NCBI GenBank assembly: GCA_965197635.1
Contig: OZ240218.1
Span: forward strand, 1,302,001-1,366,000
DNA from: Bin87 sp965197635
GTDB taxonomy: Bacteria > Chloroflexota > Dehalococcoidia > Lucifugimonadales > UBA3495
Direction of reading: 5' to 3'
Length of the DNA: 64,000 nt
Part shown: positions 51,944-60,748 of the stretch, piece after piece
How positions within the stretch are numbered: position 1 is the first letter of the stretch
Layout: each line of letters begins with the position of its first letter
The notes under the pieces: generated by a model
What the model was told of the DNA's origin: nothing
Seen by the model: only the letters and a program-made list of their open reading frames with translations
Database searches by the model: none
Made by a program: the position numbers and the translations under genes

Positions 51944-52224
51944 CGGCCCCGTCGGTGCCCGACGCTCCCACCGGACAACCCCTGGGCTGTCCCGCACACT
52001 CGCGCCAGCCCAGTCCGCGAGTGCCACTTCCGGCATGCCGCCGGGCCGTTTTCGCCGGCCCCCGCCACTCCGGGCTGCCACCTTGCCACTGGCGTGGCCA
52101 CCGCCCACTACCTTCAACCCCATCTATCGGGACCGGGCCTGGCCCGTTCGCCTTCCCGTACCCATCATCCCACGTGTCAACGCCAGCGCCGTATCCCTGC
52201 GGTGGATTCGGGCTTAGAGAGGCA
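51944..52224. other. Non-coding tail of IS1380 and junction DNA
   Basis: 281 bases, G+C-rich, with no credible gene on either strand. It contains GCCACTGGCGTGGCCACC-type local symmetry near 52085-52105. The right end of IS1380 should lie here, but I could not identify its inverted repeat because the left end is deleted. Confidence 0.4.
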
Positions 52225-52230
52225 TATAAT
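52225..52230 (+). promoter_or_regulatory. -10 box before the carboxylase operon
   Basis: GCATATAATAGC contains a perfect TATAAT 60 bases before the start codon at 52291. The position 18 bases further up (GTGGAT) is a poor -35, so an activator or another sigma factor may be needed. Confidence 0.45.
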
Positions 52231-52290
52231 AGCGCTCGGGACTAGGCAGGCCGGCCATGTAGGACGCTGCCACGGGGATACGGGGATATT

Positions 52291-53898
52291 ATGGAAGTAA
52301 TCGGCTCCAACCTGCGAACCGCGGACCGGGATTTTCTGGACAACCAGGCCCGTATGGGGGCATTGGTCCAAGACCTGAAAGAGCGGTTGACCTCGGTGCG
52401 TGCCGGCGGCGGGCAACGGGCGGTGGACTTGCACCGCAGCCGCGGCAAGCTGTTGGCCCGGGAGCGGATTGACGGGCTGGTCGATTCCAACACTCCCTTC
52501 CTTGAGCTGAGTCCCTTGGCGGCATGGGACATGTACGATGGGGAGGAAGCGTCCGCCGGAATCGTGACCGGCGTCGGCGTAATCCAGGGGAAAGAGGTGG
52601 TGATCCTCGCCAACGACGCCACGGTCAAGGGCGGCACCTACTACCCCATCACCGTCAAGAAACACCTGCGCGCCCAGGAAATCGCCCTGGAAAACCACCT
52701 GCCCTGCATCTACCTGGTGGATTCCGGGGGAGCCTTCCTGCCGTTGCAGGCTGAGGTATTCCCCGACCGGGACCACTTCGGGCGCATCTTCTACAACCAG
52801 GCCCAGATGTCGGCGTTGGGCATTCCCCAAGTGGCGGTGGTTATGGGGTCGTGCACGGCCGGGGGCGCGTACATTCCGGCCATGAGCGACGAGGTGGTGA
52901 TGGTGCGGCAACAGGGCACCATTTTTCTAGGCGGGCCGCCGTTGGTACGGGCGGCCACCGGAGAGGAAGTGGACCCGGAGACCTTGGGCGGCGCCGAGGT
53001 GCATACCCGCGTATCCGGGGTGGCCGACCACCAGGCCGCCGATGATGAGGATGCCCTGGCCATCACGCGGGACATCGTCGAGAACTTCGTGCGAAGGCGC
53101 GATCCGCCCTTCGACGTCTCCAGCCCGGAAGAGCCAGCCCACGACCCTGCCGAGCTTTACGGCATCGTGTCCCCTGACAACCGGCGGCAGTACGACGTGC
53201 GCGAGGTGATTGCACGCATCGTGGACGGGAGCCGCTTCCATGAATTCAAGGCCGCGTACGGGGAAACCCTGGTCTGCGGCTTCTCGCGCATTTGGGGGTA
53301 TCCGGTAGGGGTGGTCGCCAACAACGGGGTCCTCTTTTCCGAGAGCGCGCTGAAGGGCACCCACTTCATAGAGTTGTGCAGCCAGCGCGGTATCCCCCTG
53401 CTGTTCCTGCAAAACATCACCGGCTTCATGGTGGGCCGCCAGTACGAAGCCGGTGGCATCGCCAAGGATGGGGCCAAGATGGTCATGGCCGTGTCCAATG
53501 CCGCCGTCCCCAAGTTCACCGTGATCATCGGTAGTTCCTTCGGAGCGGGCAACTACGGTATGTGCGGGCGGGCCTACCAGCCCCGTTTCCTCTGGACGTG
53601 GCCCAACGCCCGCATTTCAGTGATGGGCGGCCAGCAGGCGGCAGAGGTCCTGGCCACCATAAGGCTGCAGCAATTGGAGCGACAGGGCCGGACGCTGGAG
53701 CAGGAGGAGCGGGACAACCTGCAACGGCCCATCCTGCAAAAGTATGAAGAGGAGGGAGACCCCTACTACAGTACCGCCCGCCTGTGGGACGACGGCATCA
53801 TCGACCCGGTGGACACGCGGACCGTGGTCGGCCTGGGCATCGCCGCATCCATCAACGCCCCCTTCCCAGAGCAGAAGCGGGGCGTGTTCCGAATGTGA
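52291..53898 (+). CDS. Acyl-CoA carboxylase carboxyltransferase, methylcrotonyl-CoA type (beta)
   Basis: The 535-residue carboxyltransferase moves CO2 from biotin to an acyl-CoA. Its length and the motifs YLVDSGGAFLPLQAEVFPDR, VMGSCTAGGAYIPAMSDEVV and FLGGPPLVRAATGEEVDPET followed by GGAEVHTRVSGVADHQAADD match the beta subunit of 3-methylcrotonyl-CoA carboxylase (leucine breakdown) more than propionyl-CoA carboxylase. The C-terminal half has the oxyanion-type GNYGMCGRAYQPRF. ATG 52291 follows a weak GGGGA site. The genes for the biotin carboxylase and carrier follow in the same direction. Geranyl-CoA carboxylase is an alternative. Confidence 0.88.
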   Translation: MEVIGSNLRTADRDFLDNQARMGALVQDLKERLTSVRAGGGQRAVDLHRSRGKLLARERIDGLVDSNTPFLELSPLAAWDMYDGEEASAGIVTGVGVIQGKEVVILANDATVKGGTYYPITVKKHLRAQEIALENHLPCIYLVDSGGAFLPLQAEVFPDRDHFGRIFYNQAQMSALGIPQVAVVMGSCTAGGAYIPAMSDEVVMVRQQGTIFLGGPPLVRAATGEEVDPETLGGAEVHTRVSGVADHQAADDEDALAITRDIVENFVRRRDPPFDVSSPEEPAHDPAELYGIVSPDNRRQYDVREVIARIVDGSRFHEFKAAYGETLVCGFSRIWGYPVGVVANNGVLFSESALKGTHFIELCSQRGIPLLFLQNITGFMVGRQYEAGGIAKDGAKMVMAVSNAAVPKFTVIIGSSFGAGNYGMCGRAYQPRFLWTWPNARISVMGGQQAAEVLATIRLQQLERQGRTLEQEERDNLQRPILQKYEEEGDPYYSTARLWDDGIIDPVDTRTVVGLGIAASINAPFPEQKRGVFRM

Positions 53899-53951
53899 CG
53901 TTCGGGACTCTCCCTGCCTGTATCACACGAGCGCGCACCGGACGCTTGCCG

Positions 53952-55454
53952 ATGTTCTCCAAAGTCCTGGTAGCAAATCGCGGCGAAATCGCGGTCCGCA
54001 TCAACCAGACTCTTCGGGTGATGGGGATTGCCCCCGTAGCCGTCTATTCCGAAGCGGATGCCGGCGCTCCCCACGTGTCCACGGCGCAGCAGTCAGTGGC
54101 CCTGCCGGGCAACACCGCTGAAGAGACCTACCTGAGCATCCCCAAATTGATCCAAGCCGCTCGGGATTGCGGGGCTGATGCTATTCACCCGGGCTACGGC
54201 TTCCTGTCAGAGAACCCGGAGTTCGCCCGGGCCTGCCGGGAAGCGGCGATAACCTTCATCGGGCCAACCCCGGAGAGCATGGCATCGCTGGGAGACAAGC
54301 TGCGCTCCAAGGACATCGCTTTGGCCGCCGGGGTCCCGGTGGTGCCCAGTTCCCCGGAATGCCTGCCGGGGGACGCTGCCGTCGGCGAGTTCGTGGAGCG
54401 GTGGGGGTTCCCCTTGATGGTCAAGGCTGCGGCCGGCGGCGGCGGTCGGGGTATGCGCCTGGTCAATGGGCGGCGCGAGTTGGACGGCGAAATGGAGTCG
54501 GCCAGCCGAGAGGCCCAGGCCGCCTTCGGCGACGGACGGGTGTTCCTGGAGCGTTACATCGCCAACCCCCGCCACGTGGAGGTACAGGTGCTGGCCGACG
54601 GGTTCGGGCATACCATCCATCTCGGCGAGCGGGAATGCAGCGTACAGCGCCGCCACCAGAAGATAATCGAAGAAACGCCCTCCCCGGCCTTGACGCCGGA
54701 GTTGCGCCAGCGCATGGGAAACGCCGCCATCGCGGTGGCTCACGGGGCCGGCTACGTCAACGCCGGGACGGTGGAGTTCCTGCTGGACTCCCGCAGCGGC
54801 GAGTTCTACTTCCTGGAAATGAATGCCCGTCTCCAGGTCGAGCACCCAGTTACCGAGGCCGTTTTGGGGTTGGACCTGGTGGAGTGGCAGGTCCGCATTG
54901 CCAACGGGGAACCCCTGACGCTCCAACAGGAGGACATCCAGCCCAAGGGCCACGCCATAGAGTGCCGCATCTACGCCGAAGACCCCTACCACGACTTTGT
55001 TCCTTCCACCGGCACGCTGCTGCGCTGGCGGCCTCCCAGCGGCCCCGGACTGCGGCTGGACAGCGGCGTTGCCCAGGGTCAAGAGGTGTCCATCTATTAC
55101 GACCCCATGCTGGCGAAGCTGATCGCCTGGGCGCCGGAGCGCTACCTCAGCCTGCGCCGGATGGAGGTGGCCCTTTCCCAGTTCCTGGCCTTGGGCGTGG
55201 TAACCAACATTCCCCTGCTGCGAGCGGTCGTAGGGCATCCCCAGTTTCAGAAGGGCCAATACGATACCGGCTTTTTGGAGTGGAACCCGGCGGTTACCAG
55301 CCCGGTCAGGTCCGGCGAATCCCGCATGATGGCCCGAGCGCTGGCGGCGTGGGCGTCGCATCTGCCGGTTGGCCCGGCGTCCCCCGCGGTTGGGGCAGAT
55401 AGACGGGTTAGCGTCAACCCCTGGCAATCCGCCGGAGAACGGAGGCTGCCATGA
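53952..55454 (+). CDS. Biotin carboxylase subunit of the acyl-CoA carboxylase
   Basis: A 500-residue ATP-grasp biotin carboxylase: MFSKVLVANRGEIAVRINQT, AIHPGYGFLSENPEFARACR, the glycine loop VKAAAGGGGRGMRLV, HLGERECSVQRRHQKIIEET and FYFLEMNARLQVEHPVTEA. In most methylcrotonyl-CoA carboxylases the alpha chain also carries the biotinyl domain. Here it ends after a short tail and the carrier is a separate gene overlapping by four bases (ATGA). It is clearly different from the carboxylase at 29867 (no Asn/Gly tail). The start was placed at ATG 53952, where homology begins. Confidence 0.9.
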   Translation: MFSKVLVANRGEIAVRINQTLRVMGIAPVAVYSEADAGAPHVSTAQQSVALPGNTAEETYLSIPKLIQAARDCGADAIHPGYGFLSENPEFARACREAAITFIGPTPESMASLGDKLRSKDIALAAGVPVVPSSPECLPGDAAVGEFVERWGFPLMVKAAAGGGGRGMRLVNGRRELDGEMESASREAQAAFGDGRVFLERYIANPRHVEVQVLADGFGHTIHLGERECSVQRRHQKIIEETPSPALTPELRQRMGNAAIAVAHGAGYVNAGTVEFLLDSRSGEFYFLEMNARLQVEHPVTEAVLGLDLVEWQVRIANGEPLTLQQEDIQPKGHAIECRIYAEDPYHDFVPSTGTLLRWRPPSGPGLRLDSGVAQGQEVSIYYDPMLAKLIAWAPERYLSLRRMEVALSQFLALGVVTNIPLLRAVVGHPQFQKGQYDTGFLEWNPAVTSPVRSGESRMMARALAAWASHLPVGPASPAVGADRRVSVNPWQSAGERRLP

Positions 55455-56002
55455 CCCAGAGCCACGGCGAGATGCGGGAGATGTACCCGGATGCGGGAAA
55501 CGTCTATCGCTACCGCATGGATGAACAGGAAGGCTATTGCACCTTCGACTTGGACGGCGATGTGCCAGCGGGTTTGGATCCCTCGGTTGCATTCAGCATC
55601 GAGTCACGGGAGATTGGAGAAGGATTGTGCCGCACCGAATCGGGCCTAACTCTGGCCTTCGCCTGGGCCTGGGTCGGCCCGGAGTTGCACCTCTGGCTGG
55701 ATGGCGCCCTGTTCGTGTTCCAAAGGGCCGAGACCAGGCGACGGGGCAGCGCCGCGGCGGCTGATGCACCCGGCGACGTGCTGGCCCCCATGCCCGGCGC
55801 GGTGTTGGAGGTGTTGGTCGGCGAGGGGGACCGGGTGGAGCGAAACCAAACTGTCATGGTGATGGAATCCATGAAAATGGAGTTGGTGATCACCGCTCCC
55901 CGCAACGGAATCGTCCGGCGGGTGGCGGTACAGCCGGGCCAGCAGGTGGAACGAGGGATGCGCTTATTGGAGCTAGCCGCCGATGGCGATGGCGGGGAGT
56001 AA
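55451..56002 (+). CDS. Biotin carrier protein of the acyl-CoA carboxylase
   Basis: 183 residues. The N-terminal about 100 residues (YRYRMDEQEGYCTFDLDGDV to LHLWLDGALFVFQRAETR) resemble the BT-like domain that ties carrier to carboxyltransferase in alpha chains. The C-terminal biotinyl domain is APMPGAVLEVLVGEGDRVER...MVMESMKMELVITAPRNG, with the biotin Lys in ESMKME. ATG 55451 overlaps the stop of the biotin carboxylase. Together the two genes equal one usual alpha subunit, so the alpha chain is split. Confidence 0.88.
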   Translation: MTQSHGEMREMYPDAGNVYRYRMDEQEGYCTFDLDGDVPAGLDPSVAFSIESREIGEGLCRTESGLTLAFAWAWVGPELHLWLDGALFVFQRAETRRRGSAAAADAPGDVLAPMPGAVLEVLVGEGDRVERNQTVMVMESMKMELVITAPRNGIVRRVAVQPGQQVERGMRLLELAADGDGGE

Positions 56003-56103
56003 TGGCTGGCGAAAGCGGACACCTTTTCATTGCGGAGCGCTGGAATGGCGGACTCACTTTGAGCAGGCCCTGACGCCTGACTGACAACTGTGGAGGGAAA
56101 CCA

Positions 56104-57141
56104 ATGGCTGAACAACCAATCCGAGTAGGTCTAATCGGCGCCGGCGGCAACGTGCGAAACCGCCACATCCCCGGATTCCTGGGAGTGGCAGACTGTGACA
56201 TCGTGGCCGTAGCCAACCGGACCGTCCAATCGGGCCGGGTGGTGGCCGACCAGTTCAACATCCCGAAGGTGTACGGCCACTGGCGGGAGTTGCTGGAGGA
56301 CGACGAGATCAACGCCGTCTGCATCGGTACCTGGCCGTACATGCACCGCACCATGACCCTGGCCGCGTTGGAGGCGGGGAAACACGTGCTCACCGAGGCG
56401 CGCATGGCAAACGACGCGGCGGAAGCCCGCGATATGCTGACCGCCTCCAGGGCCCACCCGCACCTGGTCTGCCAACTCACGCCGACCTCCACCAGCTACA
56501 CCATTGACAACGTCATAAAGCGGCTGATCGACGAAGGACACCTGGGCGAACTGCTGTCGGTGGACTTCACGTCCCTGCAAAACAATTTTGCTGACTTCGA
56601 CAGTCCGCTGCACTGGCGGCACGACCGCGCGCTCAGCGGCTACAACACCTTGAACATCGGCGCGTCCTACGAGTCCATGATGCGCTGGTTGGGACGGGGG
56701 AATCGGGTGATGGCGATGGGCAAGGTCAACGTACCTTATCGGAGAGACGCCGCCGGGCATCTTGCGTCCGTAACCATTCCGGACCACATCGACATACTCT
56801 ATGAGCTGGCCAACGGGGCCCAGGTCCACATGCAAATGAGCGCCACCTCCGGGCTAAACGGCGGCAATCATGTCCGGATGTTCGGCACGGATGGGACCAT
56901 CCACGTGGACTCCCAGCGCCGGGTTTGGGCCGGCAAACGAGGCGACGCGGAGCTGACCGAAGTGCCCAACCCGCCCGAAACCCAGGCGCGGTACCGCGTT
57001 GAGGAGCAGTTCACCAACGCCATACGCGGCACGGAGATCGTGGACATGGTGGCTTTTGAAACCGGAGTTCACTATATGGAGTGGACCGAGGCGGTTGGCC
57101 GCAGCGCCATGACGGGCCAGGCCGTTTATCTGCCCCTGTAA
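56104..57141 (+). CDS. Gfo/Idh/MocA-family NAD(P)-dependent oxidoreductase
   Basis: A 345-residue sugar or polyol dehydrogenase-like protein. The Rossmann motif is RVGLIGAGGNVRNRHIPGFL (GxGxxx-like, about residues 8-27), followed by VCIGTWPYMHRTMTLAALEA and the GKHVLTEARMAND element, where the family consensus is EKP-Lys. Here the usual Lys is replaced (TEAR), which may change or abolish the classic chemistry. The C-terminal domain is complete (QVHMQMSATSGLNGGNHVRM). GTGGAGGGAAACC precedes the ATG. It lies 100 bases after the carboxylase operon and may be co-transcribed. The substrate is unknown. Confidence 0.8.
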   Translation: MAEQPIRVGLIGAGGNVRNRHIPGFLGVADCDIVAVANRTVQSGRVVADQFNIPKVYGHWRELLEDDEINAVCIGTWPYMHRTMTLAALEAGKHVLTEARMANDAAEARDMLTASRAHPHLVCQLTPTSTSYTIDNVIKRLIDEGHLGELLSVDFTSLQNNFADFDSPLHWRHDRALSGYNTLNIGASYESMMRWLGRGNRVMAMGKVNVPYRRDAAGHLASVTIPDHIDILYELANGAQVHMQMSATSGLNGGNHVRMFGTDGTIHVDSQRRVWAGKRGDAELTEVPNPPETQARYRVEEQFTNAIRGTEIVDMVAFETGVHYMEWTEAVGRSAMTGQAVYLPL

Positions 57142-57310
57142 GCCCGCGCGTCTGCTCCGCGATTATGCTCCTGCGTACCCAGTTTTGCGAAGTTGCCATT
57201 GCGAGCGCAGCGTGGCCATCTCGTGATGGCGGAATTGGTCCCCGCGGTAACGAGATTGCCACGTGGTTCGACAGGCTCACTATGAGCGGCGCTCCTCGCA
57301 TTGACAACGG
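57142..57310. repeat. Intergenic cluster of two dispersed repeats
   Basis: Between convergent genes. 57196-57220 carries a GCCATTGCGAGCGCAGCGTG-type repeat, seen also near 36505-36535, 59440-59470 and 62199-62230. 57267-57289 carries TTCGACAGGCTCACTATGAG CGG, related to 25450-25475. A partial ACGAGATTGCCACG (57249 on) belongs to the first family. Confidence 0.55.
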
Positions 57311-58693
57311 TTAGATGCGGGTGAGCCGGAGGAGGGCGCCCATATCTTCCTCTTCCTCAAGGCGCCAGAGGCGGGCGAGGAGTTCCTCGCTCTGGTCAGG
57401 AGTGAGGAGGTCTTCGCATAGACGGCGGAACTTGGTCTCGACCTCGGCGTCGGTCATCGGGTTGAGGTGGTGGCCGCGGAAGTGGGCGACCTCAGCGCTA
57501 TAGGTCTGGCCGTTGCGCATCCGTAGATCGAAGTTGCAGAGCATGGCCTCGGGGACCCGGCGGTTGGCCTCTTCGGACGCTTCGATCCGGGTATGGCCGA
57601 TGAGAGTCGCGATGCCGGGATCGTTGATGTGCGCGTCGGAGAAATGGCTCTGGTTGAGGGTGTTGTGGGTGAGGGCGATGGCGGTGGCGTAGGGCATACT
57701 GTGGTCGGCGGATTCGCGGGTCTTGGGATGGTACTTTTCTTCATCGCCGGCCATGATGTCGATGGCCTTTTGCAGGGTACGGATATGGACGTCCTCAACG
57801 TCGCGGACGTTGAAGTCGGGAACCTGGTTGCGGGCGGCGAGGGCGGCTTCCACGACGGTCTGCGAGTAGAGGCCGAGGGCGAACTGCTTGATGTTGCACT
57901 CGTGAACCTTGAAGGGCTGACCCCGGTCGCCGCCGAAGGGTTCCAGTTGGTACGGCTCCTTGGTAACAGCGGCGAAGAAACCCAGTTCTCCCTCGAAAAC
58001 CGGATCGGGGCCGGTGAGGCCGCGCTCCGCAAGGAGGGCCGCGAATACGGCGTTGCGGCTGGCGTTGGCGTAGGCACAGCCCTTCCAGTGGGACAACTCG
58101 CCGACCCGGGTCTGGCCGAGCGCCAGGTTCGGGGTGATGCCCAGGTTCAACGCCTGTTCGGTTTGGGCGGCGGACAGGCCCATGGCGCGGGCCGCGCCGA
58201 CAGAACTGGCGATGGCGCCGTTGGTAACGTGGTCGAATCCCAGGGCGCGGATGTTGGATGCGTCGCCAAATCGGCAGAAGGCTTCATAGGCGACGGCGGT
58301 GGCGGCCAGCAGGCGGCGCCCACCGGCTCCGGCCAGTTCCGCGCCGGCAAGGGTCGCGGCGATGCTGTCGCTGGGATGACCCGACTCCTGGGTAGTGTAG
58401 CCGTCGTTGAAGTCCAGGTAGCGGATCATCACGCCGTTGGCGAAAGTGGCCAGCTCGGGACTGCTGGTGAGGCCGCTGCCGATGATGGTGACGGGTCGGC
58501 GGTGGCTGGTTACGTCGCCGGCGAGGTCGCGGGCGATCTTGGCCGGCTCGGAGGTGTAACCGCCGATGGCGCAGCCGATGGTGTCGATCATCATCCTCTT
58601 GAGGAGGTGAACGGTGTCGGCGGGCAGGTCGGGGTAATGGAGGCTGGCGGAGTAGTTGGAGACGTATTCGGCGATGGTGGGCATGGTTGTCAC
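57311..58693 (-). CDS. MmgE/PrpD-family protein
   Basis: A 460-residue relative of 2-methylcitrate dehydratase PrpD and cis-aconitate decarboxylase. The family features are the N-terminal helical domain (MMIDTIGCAIGGYTSEPAKI), ATFANGVMIRYLDFNDGYT, ESGHPSDSIAATLAGAELAG with the conserved HPSD, and LSHWKGCAYANASRNAVFAA. Its substrate is unknown because this family has many functions. The start was placed at 58693. It is convergent with the Gfo/Idh/MocA gene and follows the PIN gene with a 34-base gap on the same strand. Confidence 0.87.
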   Translation of the reverse strand: MTTMPTIAEYVSNYSASLHYPDLPADTVHLLKRMMIDTIGCAIGGYTSEPAKIARDLAGDVTSHRRPVTIIGSGLTSSPELATFANGVMIRYLDFNDGYTTQESGHPSDSIAATLAGAELAGAGGRRLLAATAVAYEAFCRFGDASNIRALGFDHVTNGAIASSVGAARAMGLSAAQTEQALNLGITPNLALGQTRVGELSHWKGCAYANASRNAVFAALLAERGLTGPDPVFEGELGFFAAVTKEPYQLEPFGGDRGQPFKVHECNIKQFALGLYSQTVVEAALAARNQVPDFNVRDVEDVHIRTLQKAIDIMAGDEEKYHPKTRESADHSMPYATAIALTHNTLNQSHFSDAHINDPGIATLIGHTRIEASEEANRRVPEAMLCNFDLRMRNGQTYSAEVAHFRGHHLNPMTDAEVETKFRRLCEDLLTPDQSEELLARLWRLEEEEDMGALLRLTRI

Positions 58694-58727
58694 CTTCCTG
58701 GTGCGCGGTTAGAGTGGCCTCGCTAGA

Positions 58728-59123
58728 TCAAGTCACGAAACCCAAGCTCGCGGCAACGGTCTGCTGCCGTTGGTCCAACGTAATGAAGGCCAGACCTGGC
58801 ATCGCACGCGAGGCGTAGAGGGCGTTGGCTACGTGCCAGAGGTCGGCGCCCCGGAGGTAGCCGGCCTGGAGGACGGCGGTTATTTCGGCGTGGAGGGGGC
58901 GGTTGGGCAAAACCCATTCAATACCGTGGAGTAGACCGGACTCGAACGCGCGCCAGTCGCGGGCGAACACCGCACGCATTTCCGCCGCCAGCAGGTTGGA
59001 TGAAACCCAAACGGAAAAGTCCGCCAAACGCCGAGCGATGAATCGAGCTGCGGACTCAACGCGGGTGATTACTACCAACGCTGATGAATCGATGTATGCC
59101 GCCGTCGGGTCCACCGTTTCCAT
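58728..59123 (-). CDS. PIN-domain ribonuclease toxin
   Basis: 131 residues: PTAAYIDSSALVVITRVESA (Asp near 12), NLLAAEMRAVFARDW (Glu near 47), YLRGADLWHVANALYA (Asp near 93) and GLAFITLDQRQQTVAASLGF (Asp near 115). The set is that of a VapC-like RNase. It starts six bases after the stop of a small upstream gene, taken as antitoxin. It precedes the PrpD-like gene. Confidence 0.83.
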   Translation of the reverse strand: METVDPTAAYIDSSALVVITRVESAARFIARRLADFSVWVSSNLLAAEMRAVFARDWRAFESGLLHGIEWVLPNRPLHAEITAVLQAGYLRGADLWHVANALYASRAMPGLAFITLDQRQQTVAASLGFVT

Positions 59124-59129
59124 CGTTCA

Positions 59130-59354
59130 TTAGCCCCGTTCTTTGAGAAACCGTTCCAAGGCACCAGGCGGCAGAAGGGGCTTCGTCGGCCAAGGTTGTG
59201 GGGAGCCATCATAAGCAGGCACCAAGATGCCACGGGCGCGCAATTCGTCGAACCATTCCTCGTCAGTGAGGTGTTCGACTTTTCGCAGTTCGTCGACGGT
59301 CAGATGCGCGTAGGGGCGAGGCTTTGGTTCCTTATATTTTTCTGCGTCGGGCAT
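59130..59354 (-). CDS. Probable antitoxin of the PIN toxin
   Basis: The 74-residue protein reads MPDAEKYKEPKPRPYAHLTV, then DELRKVEHLTDEEWFDELRA RGILVPAYDG and ends PPGALERFLKERG. It is acidic and helical with no clear DNA-binding motif. I assign it as antitoxin only from its size and its position directly before the PIN gene. ATG 59354 was preferred to 59411 because the extra residues are Arg-rich and overlap a repeat. Confidence 0.55.
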   Translation of the reverse strand: MPDAEKYKEPKPRPYAHLTVDELRKVEHLTDEEWFDELRARGILVPAYDGSPQPWPTKPLLPPGALERFLKERG

Positions 59355-59485
59355 GAGCGTCCTCTTGGCTAGACGTGCGGGTCGGCGAAGCGCGATCCGA
59401 ATTGGGCTCAATCTAACCTACCAGAGGACTCTATCGCAACGAGATTGCCGTGTCGCTTCGCTCCTCGCAATGACGAATGATGTGG

Positions 59486-60667
59486 TTACGCCCCTTTCAC
59501 GTTGACGATTTGGCGGAAGGTGTGGATGATTTCGACCAGGTCGGCGGACTGTTCCATGACCAGGTCGATGTCCTTGTAGGCGCCGGGAAGTTCGTCGAGG
59601 AAGGCTTCGGAGCGGTGGACCTCGATGCCGGCCATGTCGCGGTCGAAGTCGTCCATGGTGAAGGACTTGCGGGCCCGGTTGCGGCTGAGGCGGCGGCCGG
59701 CGCCGTGGGGCGCGGTGTTGAAGGAGCCGCGGTTGCCTTTGCCCCGGACGACGTAGCTGCGGGTGCCCATGGATCCGGGTATCAGGCCGAGCTGACCTTC
59801 GCGGGCCTCAATTGCGCCCTTGCGGGAGACGAGGATGTTCTTGCCAAAGTGATGCTCGCGCTTGGTGAAGTTGTGGTGACACTGGATGCGGTCCACTTCC
59901 TCAAAATCACCGCAACGGTGCTGGAGAATTCGGATGATGCGCTCCATCATTTCCTCGCGGTTGAGCAGGGCGAACTCCTGGGCCCAGTCCAGGTCGGTCA
60001 TGTAGTCGTCGAACTCGGGCGTGTCCTCCACCAGGTACGCCAGGTCGTTGTCGGGCAGTTCGATGTACCACTTTTCCATCAGCTTCTTGGCGATGGCGAT
60101 GTGGTGGGTGGCGATGCGGTTGCCAACGCCCCGTGAGCCGGAGTGCAGGAAAGCCCAGGCGTAGTCCTCCTCGTCCAGCACGATTTCAATGAAGTGGTTG
60201 CCGGAGCCAAGGGAACCCAGCTGGTTGCGCCAGTTTTTGGAGAGGTTGTCGTAGAAATCGAGGCGGTCGAGCTCGGCGGCCTTGGCCTCCAGCTGATCGA
60301 TGCGCGGGCGGGCGGTCTTCTTGACGCTGCGGTTGTAGTGGCCGGCGCTGAGGGGAATTTGGCCGGCGATTGCCTTTCGTATATCGGACAGATCCTCGGG
60401 CAGATCGTCGCGCTTCAATGGAGTTTTCACGGCGATCATCCCGCAGCCGATGTCCACGCCCACGGCGGCCGGGATGATGGCGCGCAGGGTGGGTATGACC
60501 GAACCGACGGTGGCGCCCAAACCGAAGTGGCAGTCGGGCATCACCGCGACGTGCTTGAAGATGAAGGGCATCTGCGACAGGTTTTCAATCTGCCGCAGGG
60601 CCGATTCCTCAATCTGCTCGGCGGTGAGCCAGGACAGGACGTTGGGGCCGATGTTGGTCGGTGGCAT
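59486..60667 (-). CDS. rtcB: RNA-splicing ligase RtcB
   Basis: GTP- and Mn-dependent ligase joining 2',3'-cyclic phosphate (or 3'-phosphate) and 5'-OH RNA ends, for tRNA and mRNA repair. Metal ligands are in HVAVMPDCHFGLGATVGSVI, AVGVDIGCGMIAV (with Cys), GSLGSGNHFIEIVLDEE and HSGSRGVGNRIATHHI. The guanylylation His lies in NRGSFNTAPHGAGRRLSRNR. Length 393 agrees with the shorter (non-intein) bacterial RtcB. TGCTATACT on the minus strand about 45 bases before the ATG may be the promoter. No rtcA, archease or RNA-repair partner is in view. Confidence 0.92.
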   Translation of the reverse strand: MPPTNIGPNVLSWLTAEQIEESALRQIENLSQMPFIFKHVAVMPDCHFGLGATVGSVIPTLRAIIPAAVGVDIGCGMIAVKTPLKRDDLPEDLSDIRKAIAGQIPLSAGHYNRSVKKTARPRIDQLEAKAAELDRLDFYDNLSKNWRNQLGSLGSGNHFIEIVLDEEDYAWAFLHSGSRGVGNRIATHHIAIAKKLMEKWYIELPDNDLAYLVEDTPEFDDYMTDLDWAQEFALLNREEMMERIIRILQHRCGDFEEVDRIQCHHNFTKREHHFGKNILVSRKGAIEAREGQLGLIPGSMGTRSYVVRGKGNRGSFNTAPHGAGRRLSRNRARKSFTMDDFDRDMAGIEVHRSEAFLDELPGAYKDIDLVMEQSADLVEIIHTFRQIVNVKGA

Positions 60668-60748
60668 GATTTCCTCCGCGCCGGAATTCCCAGATAGGTT
60701 GCTGGGTTCCAGTATAGCAACCGCCGGCGGAGGACGAGGCCGGGGCAG

